Assembly: GCA_017995215.1 (NCBI GenBank)
Contig: JAGOJH010000004.1
Span: 1-60,037 of the forward strand
Origin: Thermoclostridium sp.
Lineage (GTDB): Bacteria; Bacillota; Clostridia; DSM-8532
Reading direction: 5' to 3'
DNA length: 60,037 bases
Position 1 is the first letter of the stretch, and each line of letters starts with the position of its first letter. Under the pieces are notes generated by a model, which was given only the letters and a program-made list of their open reading frames with translations, did no database searches and had not been told where the DNA came from. The translations under genes and the position numbers were made by a program. Shown here one piece after another: positions 55,277 to 60,037 of the stretch.

Positions 55277-55474
55277 TTATGGTGTGCCTGCTGCGCCTGG
55301 ATTCGTCAACGTGGTGGTGATATCTCCGAAGATACCCTCAAGGCCTCCTCTGACAGCTACGATTGCTCCAACCAGCAGGACAGCGATTAAACCAATAATC
55401 AAACCATACTCAACCATGCCCTGTCCCTTTTCGCTGCGTAAGAAAATCTCCAACTTCATCAATAATTTCTTCAT
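55277..55474 (-). CDS. flp: Flp/Fap pilin
   Basis: This 65-residue major pilin candidate has a short charged leader, the type IVb processing motif G/QGMVEY (cleavage expected between Gly17 and Gln18) and a long hydrophobic helix (GLIIGLIAVLLVGAIVAV), ending in GDITTTLTNPGAAGTP. The ATG at 55474 is eight bases after GGGGG; an earlier ATG (55492) lacks a site. A terminator follows directly. A second pilin gene lies upstream. Confidence 0.94.
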   Translation of the reverse strand: MKKLLMKLEIFLRSEKGQGMVEYGLIIGLIAVLLVGAIVAVRGGLEGIFGDITTTLTNPGAAGTP

Positions 55475-55648
55475 TACAGAAACCCCCTTCATAAAAATTC
55501 AAAATTTATTACTCTCTGCCTTTGCTTTGTCTTTTGCTTTGGTACATCTTCATTATAATTGCTATAAACGCTTGCTGCTATCGGTCTTTGTTCACATTTA
55601 CCCATTACCATCGTCCTATTCGGTGACTAGGACCTTTGTACTCGTTTG

Positions 55649-55837
55649 TCACGGCGTACCTGCTCCAAGTGCTGCAGCCGCATCTTCGAAGATAACCTCC
55701 AAAGGCATCGGCATCATTCTCAGAACGGCAACAAAAAGAATCGCAACAAATCCGATGATCAGGGCATATTCAACCATTCCCTGGCCTCTTCTGCCCCGCT
55801 TTCTGAACTGGATCATTCTTAAAACGATTACCTTCAA
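55649..55837 (-). CDS. Second Flp-type pilin
   Basis: This 62-residue paralog shares the motif G/QGMVEY (between Gly18 and Gln19), a hydrophobic helix (ALIIGFVAILFVAVL) and the C-terminal GAGTP. Its leader is richer in Arg (RKRGRRG). The start is a TTG (55837), eight bases after GGGAGG; ATGs upstream lie outside the ribosome site. It is the first gene of the tad locus, about 175 bases before flp. Whether it is a major or minor pilin cannot be told. Confidence 0.88.
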   Translation of the reverse strand: MKVIVLRMIQFRKRGRRGQGMVEYALIIGFVAILFVAVLRMMPMPLEVIFEDAAAALGAGTP

Positions 55838-56125
55838 TGAAAACACCTCCCTTGTCCGATAGGGTTTAGAAATACCTGCCTTGTATTGCTGCAATGCAGA
55901 AGCATTTACCGCTGCAGAATGGAATAGTTGAAATCTGATCGAAAATACAGCAATAGTCATACTACAACCTTATTATATTTGATTTATTGAACGGGGAATA
56001 TCGGTCAAACCCACCATATTCCTGGCCATTATACCTAAATGCAACAGTACTAAGGTCCTATTTTGCTAGTGGTATGAGAAAACCGGTACCATCAGGAGAT
56101 TAGATACCGGTTGTGTTAACGGAAC
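55838..56125. other. Upstream region of the Tad locus
   Basis: This 290-base gap must hold the promoter of the pilin genes, but no box pair stands out. I see no coding frame and no recognisable riboswitch. Confidence 0.5.
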
Positions 56126-56165
56126 AAAAAAAATCAAGGGTTAAACCTTAAAACCCTTGATTTTA
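56126..56165 (-). terminator. Terminator of the tRNA operon
   Basis: AAAATCAAGGGT and ACCCTTGATTTT pair perfectly and run into T8 on the minus strand, directly after tRNA-Thr. Confidence 0.92.
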
Positions 56166-56166
56166 C

Positions 56167-56242
56167 TGGAGCTGGTGGACGGATTCGAACCCCCGACCTG
56201 CTGATTACAAATCAGCTGCTCTACCTGCTGAGCTACACCAGC
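56167..56242 (-). tRNA. tRNA-Thr, anticodon TGT, CCA encoded
   Basis: The acceptor stem GCTGGTG/CACCAGC pairs fully, the anticodon stem CTGAT/ATCAG holds the loop with anticodon TGT, and the GGTTCGAATCC T arm and CCA are present. It is last of three. Confidence 0.96.
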
Positions 56243-56256
56243 ATATTTAGTTTAAA

Positions 56257-56333
56257 TGGCGACCCGGAAGGGGCTCGAACCCTCGACCTCTAGCGTGACA
56301 GGCTAGCGTTCTAACCAACTGAACTACCGGGCC
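56257..56333 (-). tRNA. tRNA-Asp, anticodon GTC, CCA encoded
   Basis: The acceptor stem GGCCCGG/CCGGGTC has one G-U. The anticodon arm CTAGC/GCTAG holds loop CTGTCAC with anticodon GTC. Standard D and T arms and CCA are present. Asp tRNA (GUN anticodon) is a substrate of the Tgt/QueA pathway encoded in this window. Confidence 0.96.
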
Positions 56334-56380
56334 AGTTCATTGAAATGAGAAGTGCGGCACGCACACTTCCCACCTCGGAA

Positions 56381-56455
56381 TGGTGACCCATGAGGGACTC
56401 GAACCCTCGTTACCGCCGTGAAAGGGCGATGTCTTAACCACTTGACCAATGGGCC
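56381..56455 (-). tRNA. tRNA-Glu, anticodon TTC, CCA encoded
   Basis: The acceptor stem GGCCCAT/ATGGGTC, the anticodon loop CTTTCAC with anticodon TTC, the GGTTCGAGTCC T arm and CCA are present. It is first in the three-tRNA operon. Confidence 0.96.
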
Positions 56456-56475
56456 GTAATAAACCAACGAATTAT

Positions 56476-56504
56476 ATTTTAACTGCTGGCCTAAGAAAAG
56501 TCAA
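56476..56504 (-). promoter_or_regulatory. Promoter of the tRNA-Glu-Asp-Thr operon
   Basis: TTGACT (56499-56504) and TAAAAT (56476-56481) have a 17-base spacer, about 20 bases before tRNA-Glu. Confidence 0.75.
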
Positions 56505-56648
56505 GCATAAAATCTAGTTTACAAAATATCTTTCTGATCGGTTTGTGATAATGTCTCATTGTACCACACATGATTATGTCCCGCCTAAAAATATAGTATA
56601 ATGAAGCCTTCATTCTGCGGAAACTCATTTGATACAGCAAAATCCTAT

Positions 56649-56715
56649 CATCCTGAGCGCAGCGAAGGATCATGCGAGATCCTGCACTGCGTTCAGGATG
56701 GCAGGCTGCGCCTGC
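56649..56715. repeat. Nested palindromic repeat with CATCCTGAGCG core
   Basis: CATCCTGAGCGCAG (56649-56662) pairs with CTGCGTTCAGGATG (56687-56700) with one G-U, enclosing GGATC/GATCC. A second small hairpin follows (GCAGGC, GCCTGC; 56701-56715). The core resembles a sequence dispersed in many unrelated bacterial genomes. It lies in the gap between the tRNA promoter and the rnr stop; no gene is visible there. Confidence 0.75.
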
Positions 56716-56785
56716 AACCGTTATTGAAGTTTCTTATGCGGTATTAAGGGGCGGCTCCAGCTGAAAACCAGCCCCTGCCAGTGAT

Positions 56786-59122
56786 TTAATCATGTTTTCG
56801 CTTTGCCTTGTTCCCAGGCTTCCGTTTTGACCATTCAGAAGGCTTCCCTGACTTTTTGCCCTTAGCTTTTACATGCTGCAGGACATGCTTTTCAATGGGT
56901 TTTTTGCCCTTCCTGACAGATTTGTCATCATTGTATTCACGATTGCTCTCACGATGCTTTTTCCCTGCATTTTGGGCCTTTTGACTGATATCATAGGGAT
57001 CATCACCGTTTGCAAGCATAAAATCGATCTGCCTGTTTTCCGGGCTGACGCGGGTGACAATAATCTCCACCGTATCCCCAATACGATAGATGTTGCCGGT
57101 TCTTTCCCCAATGAGACAATATTGCTTTTCATCATAGCGATAGTAATCATCATCCATGCTGCTTAAGCGAATAAGGCCTTCAATGGTGTTTTCCAGCTCG
57201 ATAAACATACCAAAGGATGTAATCCCCGAAACGATACCGGTAAAGGTCTCCATGACATGCTGCTGCATGTACTCGGCCTTTTTCAGGTCATCACAGTCCC
57301 TTTCAGCTTCTTCTGCATTTCTTTCTCTCTCGGAGCATTGCCGGGTTATCTCGGGAAGAATGGAGGCATAATGCTCGTTTCGCTGATCGCTGAAATTGCC
57401 TCGAATATACTCCTTCATGATCCTATGGATGATGAGGTCGGGATACCGACGGATCGGAGATGTAAAATGAGAATAGTAACCGGCTGCAAGGCCGAAATGC
57501 CACACATGCTCATAGCTGTATCTTGCTTTTTGCAGGCTTCTGAGCATCATCGTGCTGATCATTCTTTCCTGAGGCGTTCCTTTCACTTTTTCAAGAACAT
57601 CCTGAAGGGCGCGTGGATGTACATTGCCGCTGCCCTTAATCCTTTGGCCGAAGTTATACAGAAATGCGTTCAGGCTTTCAATCTTTTCCGGATCGGGATC
57701 CTCATGAATGCGATAGACGAAAGGAATATTCGCCCAGTAAAAATGCTCGGAAACCGTTTCGTTGCAAAGCAGCATAAACTCCTCGATAATTTTATTGGCA
57801 ATGGTCATCGGGTACCTTTTGATGTCAATGGGTCTCCCATTGTCATCCACAATGATTTTCGCTTCTTCAAAATCGAAATCGATTGCACCGCGAAGGCTTC
57901 TTTTTTTTCTGAGGATGAGCGACAATTCTTTCATTTGCTCGAACATCGGAACCAATGGCCGATACTGTTCAATCAGTGCTTCATCCTTTTCTTCAAGGAT
58001 CTGATATACCTTTGTATAGGTCATCCGCTCATTGGTGTGAATGACGCTTTCAAAGATCTCATGGCTGATCACACGTCCCAGGCTGTCGATATCCATCAGC
58101 ACCGAAAAGGCAAGACGGTCTACCTTCGGGTTCAAGCTGCAAATACCGTTTGACAATTCCCGGGGCAGCATCGGGATAACTCTGTCGGGAAAATAAACAC
58201 TGGTTCCACGCTTCAATGCTTCCTCATCGAGGGCTGAGCCTTCCCGGACATAGTGCGTCACATCCGCAATGTGGACACCCAGCCGGTAGATACCGTCCTC
58301 CTTCATTTCAAGAGAAACAGCATCATCCAAATCCCGGGCATCTTCACCATCGATGGTGACCATGGTAAGCTCTCTCAGGTCTCTTCGTCCCGCAAGGTCG
58401 GCAGCAGATAATTCTTGCGAAACCGCCCCAGCTTCGTCGGTTACCTCATCTGGAAATTCCAACGGCAGGTTATAGGTGCGAATAATAGACAACACGTCCA
58501 CACCAGCCTGTTCCGAGTCCCCCAGGATTTCGATGATCCTTCCCTCAGCATTTCGCTCTTGTTCAGGATACCGCGTGATTTCAACGATAACCTTTTGATG
58601 AGGTATGGCACCCATGGATTTATCCAGCGGCACGATAATATCGCCTCGTATTTTGCGGTGATCCGGGGTTACAAAGCCCAATGAACCGCTTCTGTCAAAT
58701 ATGCCGACAATTTTATCGTTGGCGCGGTTCAGAATTTTAATGATCTCTCCCTCAGCTCGCCGGTTGCTTTCGGGGTATTTTGTAATTTTTGCTACAACCC
58801 TGTCACCGTGCATAACACCATTAAGGTAATCCATTTGTATGAAAAGATCTTCCTGGTTGGTGTCATCTGAAATAACAAAGCCAAACCCGCGTTCATTCCC
58901 CTGAAACCTGCCGGCTACAAGGCCCATTCTATCCGGTGCGCCATATTTTCCTTTTCGGGTTTTGAAGATCTGCCCTGCTGCTTCCATTTCATCCAGTACC
59001 TGCTGCAGCGCTTCCCGATCTTCCTGCGGTACATCAAGTACAACCGCCAGTTCCTCATAAGACAAAGGGTGATAGGATTTTTCATGAATAAACCCTTTAA
59101 TTCGTTCTTTTCTTTCTTCCAT
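56786..59122 (-). CDS. rnr: Ribonuclease R
   Basis: This 3'-5' exoribonuclease degrades structured RNA. It has 778 residues from the ATG at 59122. In order: an N-terminal helix-turn-helix (about 5-65), two cold-shock domains (GRFQGNERGFGFVISDD; GIFDRSGSLGFVTPDHRKIRGDI), the RNB domain with its acidic site (TIDGEDARDLDDAVSL) and the S1 domain (FTGIVSGITSFGMFIELENTIEGLIRL), ending in a Lys/Arg-rich tail typical of RNase R. An earlier ATG (59185) would read through a perfect hairpin at 59154-59176. smpB, a common neighbour, is not visible. Confidence 0.96.
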   Translation of the reverse strand: MEERKERIKGFIHEKSYHPLSYEELAVVLDVPQEDREALQQVLDEMEAAGQIFKTRKGKYGAPDRMGLVAGRFQGNERGFGFVISDDTNQEDLFIQMDYLNGVMHGDRVVAKITKYPESNRRAEGEIIKILNRANDKIVGIFDRSGSLGFVTPDHRKIRGDIIVPLDKSMGAIPHQKVIVEITRYPEQERNAEGRIIEILGDSEQAGVDVLSIIRTYNLPLEFPDEVTDEAGAVSQELSAADLAGRRDLRELTMVTIDGEDARDLDDAVSLEMKEDGIYRLGVHIADVTHYVREGSALDEEALKRGTSVYFPDRVIPMLPRELSNGICSLNPKVDRLAFSVLMDIDSLGRVISHEIFESVIHTNERMTYTKVYQILEEKDEALIEQYRPLVPMFEQMKELSLILRKKRSLRGAIDFDFEEAKIIVDDNGRPIDIKRYPMTIANKIIEEFMLLCNETVSEHFYWANIPFVYRIHEDPDPEKIESLNAFLYNFGQRIKGSGNVHPRALQDVLEKVKGTPQERMISTMMLRSLQKARYSYEHVWHFGLAAGYYSHFTSPIRRYPDLIIHRIMKEYIRGNFSDQRNEHYASILPEITRQCSERERNAEEAERDCDDLKKAEYMQQHVMETFTGIVSGITSFGMFIELENTIEGLIRLSSMDDDYYRYDEKQYCLIGERTGNIYRIGDTVEIIVTRVSPENRQIDFMLANGDDPYDISQKAQNAGKKHRESNREYNDDKSVRKGKKPIEKHVLQHVKAKGKKSGKPSEWSKRKPGNKAKRKHD

Positions 59123-59153
59123 CAAATCATCCCAATTCCTTTTAATAGCATAA

Positions 59154-59176
59154 AAGCAATTGCACAGCAATTGCTT
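59154..59176. repeat. Perfect 10-bp mini-hairpin upstream of rnr
   Basis: AAGCAATTGC and GCAATTGCTT flank ACA. It resembles the mini-hairpins in the 42.7 kb gap (TTGC-loop-GCAA core). There is no T tract to make it a terminator. Confidence 0.75.
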
Positions 59177-59246
59177 CCTATACATTCATTACATCGTTAT
59201 TTTTTGCTGTATGCCGCGAAATATACCCGCGAGCTTGAAAAATGGT

Positions 59247-59801
59247 CTACAGCTTCAGTTCACCAGAAATTTCCTTCAGGGCCGACAGCCCCAATTCAAT
59301 AAAAGCACCTAACGAAAGGCCCATTTCTTCACAGTCACTGATTTTTTCCCTGTCTACTTCTTCGCTTTTAAAGCTTTGATCATAAAACATGTCGGTTATA
59401 TATTGTGGATCCAGCTCTTCCAGTTGCTTTTCCGGCACGCTTAGAGCACAGGCTTTCAACAGGTCTGCAAGCGGGATTGCGCAGAACAATGCTTTGTCAA
59501 CCCGTCTTCTCCTCTGAACGCCCAGCTTTGGATTATGTGCCTTTATAGCATAGATGATGGTAGGATTCACGTTCAAGCCTTCCAGAATTTCCGCACCTAC
59601 CAGCCCCTTCCGTTGCAAGTCGCCATCTACCTTTTCCTGATCGATATTATGAAGCAGTCCTGTCATCCCCCATAATTCAATATCTTCCTGCAGATAAACT
59701 GCAAGTTTTCGCATGATTGCTTCCACGGCAAGACTGTTTTGAATCAGTTCTTTGCTCTCCAGCCTAATCGTTAATTCTTCAAATGCTGTTTGTCTGTTCA
59801 T
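59247..59801 (-). CDS. HDIG-type HD-domain protein with altered metal-site residues
   Basis: This 184-residue protein follows the HDIG phosphohydrolase layout (AVEAIMRKLAVYLQEDIELWGMTGLLHNIDQEK, GLVGAEIL, IIYAIKAHN). The metal residues are changed: the His that normally precedes SLAVEAIM is Asn22, the HD doublet is His51-Asn52, and the His of HGLVGAEIL is Lys65. It may have lost phosphohydrolase activity and serve as a binding protein. The ATG at 59801 follows GGAGG by nine bases. It precedes rnr on the same strand by about 125 bases. The substrate is unknown. Confidence 0.85.
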   Translation of the reverse strand: MNRQTAFEELTIRLESKELIQNSLAVEAIMRKLAVYLQEDIELWGMTGLLHNIDQEKVDGDLQRKGLVGAEILEGLNVNPTIIYAIKAHNPKLGVQRRRRVDKALFCAIPLADLLKACALSVPEKQLEELDPQYITDMFYDQSFKSEEVDREKISDCEEMGLSLGAFIELGLSALKEISGELKL

Positions 59802-60037
59802 AATTATTTACCTCCAGGATTCTTAATAATCAGTATTTTGATAGAGGTTCCATGCTTCCGGATAAGAATGGAGAATTCTGTTTTATATATCGGATACTTG
59901 AATGAAAAAATTAACAATTACCGGAATCGATTTCACTATCCTGATAAAATCTTCAGCGAATATCATTATAACTATTGAAACCATAAAGACGTATGCAAAT
60001 ATTATCACCCTGTAAAAGGCCTAAAGAGATACTTAAT
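59802..60037. other. Upstream region of the HD gene, no gene seen
   Basis: These 236 bases are AT-rich and carry the HD gene ribosome site at their left end. No frame with a ribosome site or convincing composition was found before the window ends. Confidence 0.5.

Noticed and set aside
57257-58153. Long plus-strand frame antisense to rnr
   Set aside because: RNase R is unmistakable on the other strand; the antisense frame has odd composition and no ribosome site.
59790-59978. 62-codon plus-strand frame at the right end
   Set aside because: It overlaps the start and ribosome site of the HD gene and has no ribosome site.

Overview
The window looks like chromosome from an anaerobic, endospore-forming, monoderm Firmicute of the class Clostridia. 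Evidence: CotF-type spore coat proteins, a SpoVK-like AAA protein, folate-dependent TrmFO, a Pta/AckA acetate pathway, strong AGGAGG ribosome binding sites with several TTG or GTG starts, and Tad genes without an outer-membrane secretin. I cannot name a species. I saw no insertion sequence, prophage, CRISPR array or rRNA.

Layout. 1-2.5 kb: queuosine genes (tgt, cut by the window edge, and queA) separated by a LiaF-like membrane protein. 2.6-5.7 kb: an SsuABC/NMT1-type ABC importer behind a structured leader with a terminator. 5.7-8 kb: GtrA, two coat proteins and a GntR regulator. 8.6-12.8 kb: a MocR-fold aminotransferase whose promoter is overlapped by an inverted repeat, a DD-carboxypeptidase, an L,D-transpeptidase and a GNAT enzyme. 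12.8-20.7 kb: one minus-strand aromatic operon in the order aroF, aroB, aroA, aroC, pheA, aroE, aroK, preceded by a 40-codon Phe/Tyr-rich leader peptide and a terminator. 20.9-24.8 kb: lysC, then pta-ackA. 25-32.5 kb: a double AAA+ protein, a diacylglycerol-kinase-like enzyme, HflK/HflC, TrmFO and a DUF445 protein. 32.6-35.3 kb: a second ABC importer of the same type. 35.5-42.1 kb: MoxR, DUF58 and TgpA-like genes facing a VWA lipoprotein. 42.3-44.8 kb: ComFB, YqeG and a branched-chain aminotransferase, with a hairpin-rich gap. 45.1-48.9 kb: an unrecognised 1257-residue zinc-ribbon membrane protein. 49.3-56 kb: tRNA-Gln and a complete minus-strand Tad (Flp pilus) assembly operon. 56.1-60 kb: tRNA-Glu-Asp-Thr, RNase R and a degenerate HD-domain protein.

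How the genes fit together. The aromatic operon supplies DAHP through chorismate to phenylpyruvate; aroD/aroQ and tyrA are not here. The leader peptide suggests that the whole operon is controlled by ribosome stalling at Phe/Tyr codons, an E. coli pheL-like logic that is not the usual T-box or TRAP solution of Firmicutes. The Tad genes form one assembly line: two pilins, a pseudopilin, CpaB, a receiver-fused CpaE, the TadA motor and TadB/TadC. MoxR, DUF58 and TgpA form the usual envelope-associated trio.

The best leads outside ordinary annotation are the Phe/Tyr leader, a pair of compensatory hairpins inside the first codons of an ABC permease, scattered perfect mini-hairpins in gaps, the attenuator-like leader of the first ABC operon, palindromes that overlap the aminotransferase and pta promoters, and the orphan 1257-residue protein. 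All function calls come from reading the sequence by eye; no database search was run.
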